Translations under genes and position numbers: made by a program
NCBI RefSeq assembly: GCF_008329705.1
Contig: NZ_VTSX01000012.1
Coordinates: forward strand, 1 to 64,000
DNA length: 64,000 nucleotides
Direction of reading: 5' to 3'
DNA from: Chryseobacterium sp. SN22
Lineage (GTDB): Bacteria; Bacteroidota; Bacteroidia; Flavobacteriales; Weeksellaceae
Part shown: piece by piece, positions 1 through 8,257 of the stretch
Numbering within the stretch: position 1 is the stretch's first letter
Layout of the letters: the number at the start of each line of letters is the position of its first letter
The notes under the pieces: model-generated
Database searches by the model: none
Told to the model about the DNA's origin: nothing
The model's input: the letters and a program-made list of their open reading frames with translations, nothing else

Positions 1-10
1 TTAAACAAAA

Positions 11-42
11 AATAAGGAGCCGATAAGCTCCTTATTTGTTTT
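11..42 (-). terminator. Intrinsic terminator after tRNA-Arg
   Basis: A 10-bp perfect stem (11-20 with 27-36) with a 6-nt loop is flanked by an A-rich run on the left and a T-rich run on the right. On the minus strand it follows the tRNA and ends in a U-tract. It could also stop rightward transcription entering the window. Confidence 0.7.
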
Positions 43-113
43 TGCATTACCCCCGCTTGGGGGTTGTTTTGGGGGTTAACCTGGCGTAAAGCCCCTAAAA
101 TACGTGCGATAAG

Positions 114-187
114 TGACCCCGGAGGGATTCGAACCCCCAACCGTTGGAGCCGAAATCCAATATTCTATCCAGTTGAACTACGGAGCC
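114..187 (-). tRNA. tRNA-Arg (anticodon TCG)
   Basis: Read on the minus strand this 74-nt segment folds as a full cloverleaf. The acceptor stem pairs GGCTCCG with CGGGGTC (one G-T pair). The anticodon stem TTGGA/TCCAA encloses the loop TTTCGGC, giving anticodon TCG, which reads CGA arginine codons. The T arm has the canonical TTCGAAT loop and the discriminator base is A. The CCA end is not encoded. The terminator at 11-36 lies downstream. Confidence 0.95.
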
Positions 188-193
188 ATTTCT

Positions 194-257
194 ATGAGTA
201 ATGAGTAATTATTTAATACGTAATCATTGCAAATTGCTCATTACCCATTATTCATAT
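194..257. repeat. Degenerate tandem repeat, ATTACTCATT type
   Basis: The 60 bases between the tRNA and the stop of the outer-membrane protein gene are built from loose direct and inverted copies of a ~10-base unit like ATTACTCATT (seen as atgagtaatgagtaatt, then ttgctcattacccatta). It encodes nothing visible. Similar degenerate arrays occur at 2036-2109 and 11968-12010 with other units, each abutting the 3' or 5' end of a gene. Confidence 0.45.
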
Positions 258-2021
258 TTAGAACGTAATCTTCACACCTCCCAAAACCTGTGCACCGAGA
301 ACCTTATATCCTTTGTACGTCTGGTATTTCGAGCTCAGAAGATTATTTCCGAGTGCAAAAATACTAAAATTTTTGTGAACTTTATACTCTGCAGAAAAAT
401 TTATATCGGCATACCCCCCAACTTTGTCGTTGGTATCCTCGGCAGACCGGTACATCATCGGACTGCCAACTCCCTCAATCATAAAGGAATTCGTCGTTCT
501 GTCGCTGGCAAAAAGCCCCTTGAAACCGAGCAATAATTTTTTATCCAGCATGGTATATTTTGCCCCGATTGTAGCTGTCAGCAACGGAACATTGTAAATA
601 TTTTCATAATTTTTAAGGTCGAACTTGGTAAATTTCACCTCTCCGTCCACGATTAAATTGGCTAAAGGGAAATATTGTAAGCTTCCTTTGATGTCACTGA
701 CATTCCCGTCATCGTATATGGCGGAAAAAGTGTTGGCATAATCATAGGCCGAACGGTTAAGGGTATAATTGTTATCGAAGAGGCTGTTGCCTTTAAAGAA
801 CATGATGTCCCGCATTTTTCCATAACCTGCCGCAACGTCGTATTTGAAAGTTTCATCGATATCCCCTCTTAACCCTACATAAAAGTGGTATTTGGTCTCC
901 GTTGGCCTCAGGTACTGGTCAGACAGCAGAAACGGGTTCTGCTGCAGCAAATCGGCGTAGGTATTGATCTTCAGGCCGCCGTCTACCCCACCGTAAAATT
1001 TGAATTCTTCAGCAGCTGCAACCTGGAATTCCGCTTCCGGGAACCAGTAGGCTTTGTTGTTCTTCATCTGCTCCGCCATCAGGTCGTTGTTGTTCTTGCT
1101 GTTCAGGAATGAAAACTGAGAACCTAAACGTAAATACGAATCCCCTTTACGGAAAGTCACTTTCGGATTTAAATTGGTATTGAAAAAATTCGAGTTGTTC
1201 TTATCGCGGATGGCAAATTCGGTTTTCACTGTTTCCAATCCCACGCCCAGGTCAGCATTCAGGTCGATTCCCGATTTTCCGATCTCTACGCCATGCTTGG
1301 AAAAATTCGCCAATACGGAAGCCTGATTTTCCTGTGCATCGAAATGGTCTTTCAGGAAGGAAGATTTTACCCGTACGTCGTTTAAAATTTCATTGGAGTA
1401 GAAATCGTAGTATCCGTTTACCTTGAATTGGTTCACCCTCTGGTCAAGATCCACATCGCCTGGGCTCAAAGCATAAATGCCGTAGTAGTTGTAGCTGTTC
1501 AGCCCGTATTCCGCATTCAGATTAAATTTGCCCTTATCGCCGTAAGAATTCAGGTAAGCCCCCAAAGTCGTGGAACTTTGCTTGGAATCCCAGTCGTATT
1601 CTTTTTTCAGGCCCTGGGTCGAAAGGAAATGGGCATCAACGCCGACTTCAATTTTGTTTTCCAGTGTTTTCGAAATGTTTGCATCTCCCAGGATTTTCCC
1701 GTAGTTCCCCATTCCGAACTGAAGGTAATTGTTCTGCGCGGAGCCGTCAAACTTCGGCGTCACGTCCTGTCCCTGGATGGTGGAAGTCTTGAAATCCGAA
1801 ACGGCCGGTACATCGGTAATCGTGTACTGTACCGGGTTTTGTGATTTCTCTTCCGGCGGATAGTTCTTGATGGTTTCCACCGAAGTTTTCTTTTTTTCGA
1901 TCTTCCGTACTTCCGGCTCCCTTTTTTTATTGAGGATCAGCTTTTCTTCTTTGATCTGGGAAAACGCCACCGACGAAATTCCTAAAAATAACAGGGATAA
2001 TATTTGAATTCTTTTGTTCAT
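258..2021 (-). CDS. Predicted outer-membrane beta-barrel protein
   Basis: 587 residues. The start chosen is the ATG at 2021, which opens a clean signal peptide (MNKRIQILSLLFLGISSVAFSQ); a start 13 codons upstream would spoil it. After cleavage there is a charged, Lys/Glu-rich linker (about residues 23-60). The rest is alternating polar/hydrophobic strands rich in Tyr, Asn and Gly, ending in ...GGVKITF. A terminal Phe is the usual BAM recognition feature of outer-membrane barrels. It resembles the barrel part of TonB-dependent receptors, but no plug domain is evident. It lies 88 bp downstream of the large TPR gene on the same strand, so the two are probably co-transcribed and may work together at the envelope. 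The transported substrate is unknown. Confidence 0.75.
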   Translation of the reverse strand: MNKRIQILSLLFLGISSVAFSQIKEEKLILNKKREPEVRKIEKKKTSVETIKNYPPEEKSQNPVQYTITDVPAVSDFKTSTIQGQDVTPKFDGSAQNNYLQFGMGNYGKILGDANISKTLENKIEVGVDAHFLSTQGLKKEYDWDSKQSSTTLGAYLNSYGDKGKFNLNAEYGLNSYNYYGIYALSPGDVDLDQRVNQFKVNGYYDFYSNEILNDVRVKSSFLKDHFDAQENQASVLANFSKHGVEIGKSGIDLNADLGVGLETVKTEFAIRDKNNSNFFNTNLNPKVTFRKGDSYLRLGSQFSFLNSKNNNDLMAEQMKNNKAYWFPEAEFQVAAAEEFKFYGGVDGGLKINTYADLLQQNPFLLSDQYLRPTETKYHFYVGLRGDIDETFKYDVAAGYGKMRDIMFFKGNSLFDNNYTLNRSAYDYANTFSAIYDDGNVSDIKGSLQYFPLANLIVDGEVKFTKFDLKNYENIYNVPLLTATIGAKYTMLDKKLLLGFKGLFASDRTTNSFMIEGVGSPMMYRSAEDTNDKVGGYADINFSAEYKVHKNFSIFALGNNLLSSKYQTYKGYKVLGAQVLGGVKITF

Positions 2022-2035
2022 TTTTTTATAGGTAT

Positions 2036-2109
2036 TAATGTATAATGTCGGATGTATCATGTATTGCTACATTTTACTTTTTACATTCTACGCTGTACAT
2101 TTTATACTT
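2036..2109. repeat. Degenerate TGTACATTTTAC-type repeat between two genes
   Basis: The spacer between the TPR gene and the outer-membrane protein gene is composed of imperfect copies of a TGTACATTTTACA-like unit (tgtatcatgtattgctacattttactttttacattc...). No gene or hairpin terminator is seen, so transcription probably continues through it. Confidence 0.35.
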
Positions 2110-5073
2110 TTACTTTTTAATCTGCTTTTTAACCTCCTTCGCTTCTGCTACGATCTCCGGGAAATCCTTATAATTCTCGATGATCTGGTCGCAGGTATAG
2201 CTTGCCTGGTAATTGTCTTTCAGGCCGATGTAGTTTTTCGCCATCAGCACCAGGGCTTTTGCGCCCCAGTATTCTTCGGAAGCATAATTGTTGGCGAGTT
2301 TAAAGATCGTTTCATTAGAGGATTTGTACGCTTTTCCTTTATTCTGGTAATACGCTTTCGCATACAGGGATTCCGCAGCTACCGAAGTATTGGAAGACTT
2401 TTCAAGCGCCGCATAAGCCGACTGTGCATCCTTATCCTTCCCTGAATTCATCAGGCTCCGGGCTTTGATGACTTTAGCCGTCTCAATAACCGCCGAAGCG
2501 TTTTTGCTGTTGGCAATTACTGCATCCGCCAGTTTTTCCGCCTGGGCGAAATTCTTTTCGTCTGCATAGATCTTCATCAGTTCCACATTCGCGTAGTTTT
2601 TGATATTCACATCCGATGAGCTGGTCAGGTTTTCAAGATACTTCTTCGCTTCCTGCTTATCATCCTGAGCGATGTAGATCTGGGCCAGACGGGTCTGGGC
2701 ATCATCCTGGTAATCGTTCGGAACATTCGCTACCTCCTGTAAAACCAGCAGGGATTTTGTCGTGTTTTTGGTCTGGTAATAGCTTTCCCCCAGTTCGTAT
2801 TTTGCCTGGTAAAGCCCCTCCCCGGTAGGATTCTGGGTTAAGTATTTCTCGTAATAGGAAATCGCGTTTTTGTAATCTTTTTTCGTGAAAAGCTGTTTCG
2901 CTGTCGACAGATTGATTTCATCAATTTCCGAAGCATCAATATTCACCCCGGCGTTCCGTGCAAAAGTCTCATAGCCCGAAACATCGCCGTTTTTCGTGAA
3001 AATCGGTTTTGCTGCCTGAACGATTTTCTCTGCGTAAGCCGTGTTCTTATACTGTTCGGCAAGCGATCTCAATTCAGATAATGCTTTATCGCCCTGGTTC
3101 TGGTCGATGTAATTCTGCGCCCTGTAAATAGATGCATTGGCAACGAGATCTTTATCGGCAGAGGTTTTAACGACTTTGTTAAAATAATCATTGGAATTGC
3201 TGAAATCGTCCTGTGCCGCATACGCGGTTCCGATTTCGTACTGGGCATCGTCGTAATAATCCGAATCGGGATATCTGGACAGCAGGTTTTTCAGGCTGGT
3301 GATTTTCGCCTGGGTATCGCCTTTGAATCCTAAAGCCATTCCTTTCTGGTATAAAGTATAATCCGTGGCATCTTCGTTTTTATCGTAGATCGCGATCGCT
3401 TCGTTCAGGTTGTTATTGGCGTAATTGATATCGCCCAGGCGGAGTTCCGCATCATTCCTGAATTCAGGTTTCGGATTGGCTAAATATTGCTTGAAATACT
3501 TTTCAGCTTCATCGAATTTTTTAGATTTAAAATAAGCATATCCGAGATCATACGGCAACTGCTGCTTCTCAGGGAAATTTTCGTTAAGCAGCTTTTCGTA
3601 GCGGGCAATGGCGGAAGGGTAATTCCCTTTCTGGTAATACACCTGCCCCAGCCAGTATAAAGCCCGGTTGCTGAATTCCTTATTGAGGTTGAAGCCTAAG
3701 CTTCTTAACAAATACTGTTCTGCCTGATCATAGTTCCCTTTGTTGAATTCTTCTGTACCCAACAGATAAGAAACTTCCTGGTCGATTTTATCGATTTCCG
3801 GAGTTGAATTCTGTAACCTGTCGATGGCATTCAGCGTCTCTTTGTAATTTCCGGAATACAGATAGGATTTTATCAGAAGCGCTCTCATTTCAGGTGCATT
3901 CGATTCATTCTGATTATCGTTGATGTAATTCTGGATAACGGTGGACGCGCTTTCAAACGGGTTTCCGATGTCGTAGCTTAATTTGGCATACTGCTCATGC
4001 GCCAGCTTCTTTACCTTCTTGTCATAATTCATCTGATAGGCCGAACGGAATGCCGATAAGGCTTCCTGTTTCTTACCTACTGCCAGGTAAGCATTTCCAA
4101 GCTGATAATAGGCATTCTGGGCCAGGGCCGAACTGCTGTTCAGCAGCTGGTTGTAATAAGAAACCGCTTCGTCGTATTTTTTGAGCTGTGCTGCGACAAA
4201 TCCCATTTCATAAAGATCGTTCTCCGATGGGTTCTGCTGGACGCTCAGGTAATCTTTAAGATGCGGATAAGCTGAAGTGTAATCATTTTTCATGAAATAG
4301 CTTTCCCCGATGATCTTATGGACTTCCGCTTTATAGGCCTCGGAAATATCTTCATTCAGAAGGGCTGTTCCTTCGGTAATGGCTTTATCGTAATCCTTAT
4401 CGTTATAATACATCTGCACATAATAAGGACGGACCAGTTTTGAATATTTCGCCTCCTCCTTTATCGAATCGAAATACTGGAAAGCCTTGTCATTCTGCCG
4501 GTTTGAATAATACAAATGGCCCAACATATAGGCAATATCCCCTCTCTGCGACTGGTCTGCTGTTTTGTAGGCTTCCTCCAGTGCGTCGGTCGCTCCTTTG
4601 GAATCACCCATCATAAATTTGGCGTACCCCAGTTTCAGGATGTATTGGGTATTTTCTTCTTTTGAAAGCTGGTACTGGTTTACTTTTTTCAGGGTTTCCA
4701 ATGCTTTTTCAAAATCTTTTTTAGCCAGATAATAATCCGCCAGCGGTAAGCTTGCCTGCGCAAAATAAGCTGAATTCGGGTATTCTTTCATAAAAGCTGC
4801 CAGCCCTTCTTCCGCATGGTTTTTCTGAAGGATGACGCCGATCACGTTATCAAAAAACTGCGCTGCCTCCTTTTTCGAACGCGACAGATGCTCGTTGTAG
4901 AAATACTGTCGGGCATATTCGTATTGGGAAGCGTTGTATATTTTGGTCTGGTAAAGGTTTTCAGCTAAATTGAACCGGTAGTTTTCTTTTTGGGTAAAGT
5001 ACTGAGACTGTTGCGCATCGGAGATCCCGAAATACATTACAGCAGCCGCTAAAAGTATTTTTCTAGATTTCAT
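2110..5073 (-). CDS. Large exported TPR-repeat protein
   Basis: 987 residues. A signal peptide (MKSRKILLAAAVMYFGISDAQ) is followed almost entirely by tandem tetratricopeptide repeats, visible as recurring units such as ALYWLGQVYYQKGNYPSAIA and AYFKSKKFDEAEKYFKQYL. I count roughly twenty. TPR superhelices are protein-interaction scaffolds; with an export signal this one would act in the periplasm or at the outer membrane. It is immediately upstream of the barrel protein gene on the same strand, which suggests it is an assembly or scaffold partner of that barrel. It has no enzymatic motif. Length and architecture match the very large TPR proteins common in Flavobacteriia. The role is inferred, not demonstrated. 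Confidence 0.85.
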   Translation of the reverse strand: MKSRKILLAAAVMYFGISDAQQSQYFTQKENYRFNLAENLYQTKIYNASQYEYARQYFYNEHLSRSKKEAAQFFDNVIGVILQKNHAEEGLAAFMKEYPNSAYFAQASLPLADYYLAKKDFEKALETLKKVNQYQLSKEENTQYILKLGYAKFMMGDSKGATDALEEAYKTADQSQRGDIAYMLGHLYYSNRQNDKAFQYFDSIKEEAKYSKLVRPYYVQMYYNDKDYDKAITEGTALLNEDISEAYKAEVHKIIGESYFMKNDYTSAYPHLKDYLSVQQNPSENDLYEMGFVAAQLKKYDEAVSYYNQLLNSSSALAQNAYYQLGNAYLAVGKKQEALSAFRSAYQMNYDKKVKKLAHEQYAKLSYDIGNPFESASTVIQNYINDNQNESNAPEMRALLIKSYLYSGNYKETLNAIDRLQNSTPEIDKIDQEVSYLLGTEEFNKGNYDQAEQYLLRSLGFNLNKEFSNRALYWLGQVYYQKGNYPSAIARYEKLLNENFPEKQQLPYDLGYAYFKSKKFDEAEKYFKQYLANPKPEFRNDAELRLGDINYANNNLNEAIAIYDKNEDATDYTLYQKGMALGFKGDTQAKITSLKNLLSRYPDSDYYDDAQYEIGTAYAAQDDFSNSNDYFNKVVKTSADKDLVANASIYRAQNYIDQNQGDKALSELRSLAEQYKNTAYAEKIVQAAKPIFTKNGDVSGYETFARNAGVNIDASEIDEINLSTAKQLFTKKDYKNAISYYEKYLTQNPTGEGLYQAKYELGESYYQTKNTTKSLLVLQEVANVPNDYQDDAQTRLAQIYIAQDDKQEAKKYLENLTSSSDVNIKNYANVELMKIYADEKNFAQAEKLADAVIANSKNASAVIETAKVIKARSLMNSGKDKDAQSAYAALEKSSNTSVAAESLYAKAYYQNKGKAYKSSNETIFKLANNYASEEYWGAKALVLMAKNYIGLKDNYQASYTCDQIIENYKDFPEIVAEAKEVKKQIKK

Positions 5074-5288
5074 TAATTTTAAATTTTAACATGGAAAAGC
5101 CTGATATTCAGGTTCAAATATTTAAAATTACGGGAATTTTTATCCACAATTTATCAACGAAAATATTGAAAAGAAATTGTATAAACAAGCCTTTTAACAC
5201 ATTGTTAATAACTGAATATTTTTTTAAGACTTCTTAACTTTCTTGGGAAGAAACCTTAAGAAAATAAAAATTATTTCGGAGAAATAAT

Positions 5289-5296
5289 TACATTTG
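5289..5296 (+). promoter_or_regulatory. Bacteroidota -7 element for the permease gene
   Basis: TACATTTG matches the Bacteroidota consensus TAnnTTTG exactly and lies 27 bp before the permease start. No convincing TTG -33 element is seen at the usual 17-23 bp upstream, so this is a half-supported promoter. Confidence 0.4.
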
Positions 5297-5323
5297 CTTT
5301 TCTTGAATCAAATATAGAATTGA

Positions 5324-6994
5324 ATGAATCAACTTTTTAGAAGGAAAAACTATTCAGATACCGATACATCCACTCATTTACTGAGGGTATTGGGCGTCTG
5401 GGACATCGTATTTTTTGGTATTGCGGCAATTATAGGAGCAGGAAGTTTCAGCAGTTTGGGAGAGGCCGTTTTCAGAGGAGGTCCCGGCGTGATCTTACTA
5501 TATTTGATCTGCGGATTTGCCTGCGGGTTTACGGCCCTTTGCTATGCGGAGTTCGCGAGCAGGATCCCGACGGCCGGTTCCGCTTATACCTATGCTTATG
5601 CCAGTTTCGGGGAACTGATTGCCTGGATCATCGGCTGGGCCCTGATCATGGAATATTCTTTCGGAAATATTTACGTTGCCTTCTCCTGGTCCGATTATTT
5701 TACCAGCTTTCTTCACCGGTTGGGTATGCATATTCCGGATTACCTGACCTGCAGTTATACCGAAGCGAAAAAAGCCTTTATGAACGGCTCTGAAAATAAA
5801 GAACTGATTAATGCCTGGACCAACGCACCGTTGATCGGAAGCCTGAAATTTATTGTGGATGTTCCCGCCCTGGTTATTAACGGCCTGATTACCTGGCTGT
5901 GTTATGTTGGGGTAAAGGAAAGCAAGAATTTCAATAATGCTTTGGTAATTCTTAAACTGGCTGTGATTATTCTTGTCATCCTGGTGGGTTTTGCTTACAT
6001 CAATACCGATAACTGGACCCCGGTAAATCCTGAAACCCAGGTTTCATCATTTATGCCGAACGGTTTTGCAGGTGTGATGAGTGCTGTTTCGGGGGTTTTC
6101 TTTGCCTATATCGGGTTTGATGCCTTAAGCGTGCTGTCCGAAGAAACAAAAGACCCTCAGAAAACGCTGCCGAAAGGAATGATTATTTCTTTGGTGCTGT
6201 GTACCTTTATTTATATTGCCTTAACCCTGGTTTTAACGGGAATGGTAGATTACAGGAAATTCGACGGTGTCGGAGATCCGCTTTCCTTTATTTTTGAAAG
6301 ATCCAATGCCAATGTAGCCTGGATGGAGCTGGTGGTTTCTTTCGTAGCCATTGTAGCGATTACCACGGTCCTTTTGGTTTTCCAGATGGGGCAGCCGAGA
6401 ATATGGTACGCCATGAGCCGCGACGGGCTGATGCCGCAGAAATTCCAGGAAGTGCATCCGAAATATAAAACGCCGGCTTTTGCTACCGTTGTTACAGGAA
6501 TTGTAGTGGGAATTCCGATCCTGTTTACCGATAAAAGCTTCATCCTGGATTTTACAAGTATCGGGACGATTTTCGCCTTCGTGCTGGTATGTGCAGGGGT
6601 TCTGATGCTTCCGGCCAAAGAAAAGATCAAAGGCAGGTTCCACCTTCCTTATATTAACGGTAAATTTATTTTTCCGTTTATCTTCATCGGAGGAATTGTT
6701 TTCTTCTACTTCTGGCAGCCGGACTTCTTCCATACGCTGATGGACTGGAAAGATCCGAAAGAAGGTGAATTCAGGGCTTCCATATTCTTTTTTATCCTGA
6801 TTAATATCGTTTTGTGTGCAGTAGCTTTTATTAAAAACCTGTCGCTGATCCCACTGATCGGGCTTAGTTCGTGCCTTTATCTTTTAACGGGAATGAGCCA
6901 TGACAACTGGTTCTGGTTTGGACTGTGGTTTGCTGTAGGTTTAGTCATCTATTTCTGCTACGGATACCGGAACAGCAAGCTTAGAAATGCTTAA
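5324..6994 (+). CDS. APC-family amino acid permease
   Basis: 556 residues with 12 or more hydrophobic helices. The N-terminal helix carries the APC signature (GVWDIVFFGIAAIIGAGSFS), and further family blocks follow (ISAV/FFAYIGFDALSVLSEETKDPQ at about residues 255-285, then FQMGQPRIWYAMSRDGLMP at about 350-370). This is the cationic amino acid transporter/YfnA-like branch. It would import amino acids across the inner membrane by proton symport or exchange; the substrate cannot be told from sequence. A long periplasmic or cytoplasmic loop around residues 135-165 is somewhat larger than usual. The next gene begins 6 bp after its stop, so they form an operon. Confidence 0.9.
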   Translation: MNQLFRRKNYSDTDTSTHLLRVLGVWDIVFFGIAAIIGAGSFSSLGEAVFRGGPGVILLYLICGFACGFTALCYAEFASRIPTAGSAYTYAYASFGELIAWIIGWALIMEYSFGNIYVAFSWSDYFTSFLHRLGMHIPDYLTCSYTEAKKAFMNGSENKELINAWTNAPLIGSLKFIVDVPALVINGLITWLCYVGVKESKNFNNALVILKLAVIILVILVGFAYINTDNWTPVNPETQVSSFMPNGFAGVMSAVSGVFFAYIGFDALSVLSEETKDPQKTLPKGMIISLVLCTFIYIALTLVLTGMVDYRKFDGVGDPLSFIFERSNANVAWMELVVSFVAIVAITTVLLVFQMGQPRIWYAMSRDGLMPQKFQEVHPKYKTPAFATVVTGIVVGIPILFTDKSFILDFTSIGTIFAFVLVCAGVLMLPAKEKIKGRFHLPYINGKFIFPFIFIGGIVFFYFWQPDFFHTLMDWKDPKEGEFRASIFFFILINIVLCAVAFIKNLSLIPLIGLSSCLYLLTGMSHDNWFWFGLWFAVGLVIYFCYGYRNSKLRNA

Positions 6995-7000
6995 CTATTG

Positions 7001-7603
7001 ATGAAATATTTTTGGTTTTGTCTGTTGCTTCTAATCTTCAGCTGTAAAAAGACAACCGGGCATGCTTCGGGACCGGGTCCGGAAGAAAAGAGATTAACTT
7101 ATAAAGAGCTTTTAAAATCAATCGGTGAAAAGAACAGAAGCCAGAGGAGCAATTATTTTTTCAGATTCATTAATAATGACGTACCTGAATACTGGCACGG
7201 TACGCCGTGGTCTTTCACAGGAACGTCACGGGAACCGAAGAAGGGAAGCATTGCCTGCGGCTACTTTGTAACCAACACCCTCTCTGATTACGGTTTCGAC
7301 CTTAACCGGACGTTTCTTGCCCAACAGGCATCTTCGGTGATGATCAAAAAGCTGTGCACGGACATCCGGTATTTTACCAAAAGGCAGGAACTGGAGAAAT
7401 ATATTCTAGGAAAAAAGAAAAACCAGGCATATATCGTTGGATTGGATTTTCATACAGGATATATCACCCGCGAGAATAAAGACATTTATTTTATTCATTC
7501 CAATTACCTTCAACATCAAGGGGTAACCAGGGAACTGACTAAAAATTCAAAGGCATTGAATGCATCAAAGACTTTTATGATCGGAACTTTAAATTACAGA
7601 TAA
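7001..7603 (+). CDS. Lipoprotein with an NlpC/P60-like Cys-His arrangement
   Basis: 200 residues. ATG at 7001 is used; the TTG one codon earlier is unlikely. A type II signal peptide has the lipobox LIFSC. The mature part has an aromatic-rich block (EYWHGTPWSFTGTS) followed by GSIACGYFVTNTL and later IVGLDFHTGYI and IYFIHSNY. A Cys at the start of a helix followed by a His and another polar residue on strands is the layout of papain-like NlpC/P60 and CHAP amidases. I infer such a fold, but I do not recognise the exact family and catalysis is unproven. It is linked to the permease upstream and the Mpo1-like gene, which starts 2 bp downstream. Confidence 0.6.
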   Translation: MKYFWFCLLLLIFSCKKTTGHASGPGPEEKRLTYKELLKSIGEKNRSQRSNYFFRFINNDVPEYWHGTPWSFTGTSREPKKGSIACGYFVTNTLSDYGFDLNRTFLAQQASSVMIKKLCTDIRYFTKRQELEKYILGKKKNQAYIVGLDFHTGYITRENKDIYFIHSNYLQHQGVTRELTKNSKALNASKTFMIGTLNYR

Positions 7604-7605
7604 TC

Positions 7606-7953
7606 ATGGCTGAAAGAATAAAAACATTTAACGAATTTTATCGGTTTTATTTAACCGAGCACAGTAAAACAGGAACCCGGATTTTGCATTTTATCGGAAC
7701 GTTGCTGGTCTTTTTTGTGATCGGCTACGTGATTGCTTCGGGAAAAGAGCGGTTCCTCTGGTATGTGCCTATATTCGGCTACGGGTTTGCCTGGTTCAGC
7801 CATGCGGTGGTTGAAAGGAATAAACCGGCCACTTTCAGATATCCTTTATGGTCTCTGATCTCGGATTTCCGGCTGTTCTTTGAACTTCTGACCGGAAAAC
7901 AGAAATTCAGGGGAATTCCGGCACCGAAAGCTCAGGAGAAATCTGATGAATAG
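7606..7953 (+). CDS. DUF962 / Mpo1-like membrane protein
   Basis: 115 residues, matching the whole DUF962 family length. The conserved family residues are present: FYRFYLTEHSKTGTRILHFIG at the N-terminus and the second His block FSHAVVERNKPATFRYPLWS. Two hydrophobic hairpins lie between them. In yeast, Mpo1 (YGL010w) of this family is an iron-dependent dioxygenase in 2-hydroxy fatty acid alpha-oxidation; the same His pattern here suggests a related lipid function, but the bacterial role is not established. It is the last gene of the permease operon and is followed by a strong terminator. Confidence 0.85.
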   Translation: MAERIKTFNEFYRFYLTEHSKTGTRILHFIGTLLVFFVIGYVIASGKERFLWYVPIFGYGFAWFSHAVVERNKPATFRYPLWSLISDFRLFFELLTGKQKFRGIPAPKAQEKSDE

Positions 7954-7979
7954 GCGGGAGAAGGAAGCTGGAGGATGGA
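7953..7979. repeat. GGAAGCTGGA repeat, copy 1
   Basis: A purine-rich unit (ggcgggagaaggaagctgg then aggatgga) begins at the last base of the stop codon of the Mpo1-like gene. It is one of at least five related copies in this window (see also 25414, 52482, 52802 on the opposite strand, and 58572). Confidence 0.6.
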
Positions 7980-8060
7980 CATTTCTTAATTGACCGTTTT
8001 CATGAAATACTACAGGCTTCAATAAATGTACTATTTCTAAATTTAAAGTAAGCAGATAAA

Positions 8061-8104
8061 AATTTCGGCTGGTTTGCAAGCAAACCAGCCGAAATTTTGT
8101 TTTT
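8061..8104 (+). terminator. Strong intrinsic terminator after the permease operon
   Basis: A perfect 17-bp stem (8061-8077 with 8080-8096) with a 2-nt AA gap closing the loop is followed by TTGTTTTT. It ends the permease, lipoprotein and Mpo1-like transcript. Confidence 0.85.
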
Positions 8105-8257
8105 ACAATCGGATATCAGCGATCATTAATATTAAAAGATTCTTTTTCTTTCATTCAAACTTTCATCATTCGGACAAAAAAATTTAATCAGTCAGTAGCG
8201 AAGTGAATTTCAAACTTTCCCATCATCCCGATCCTTACTTTAATCATTCTGCTTTCC

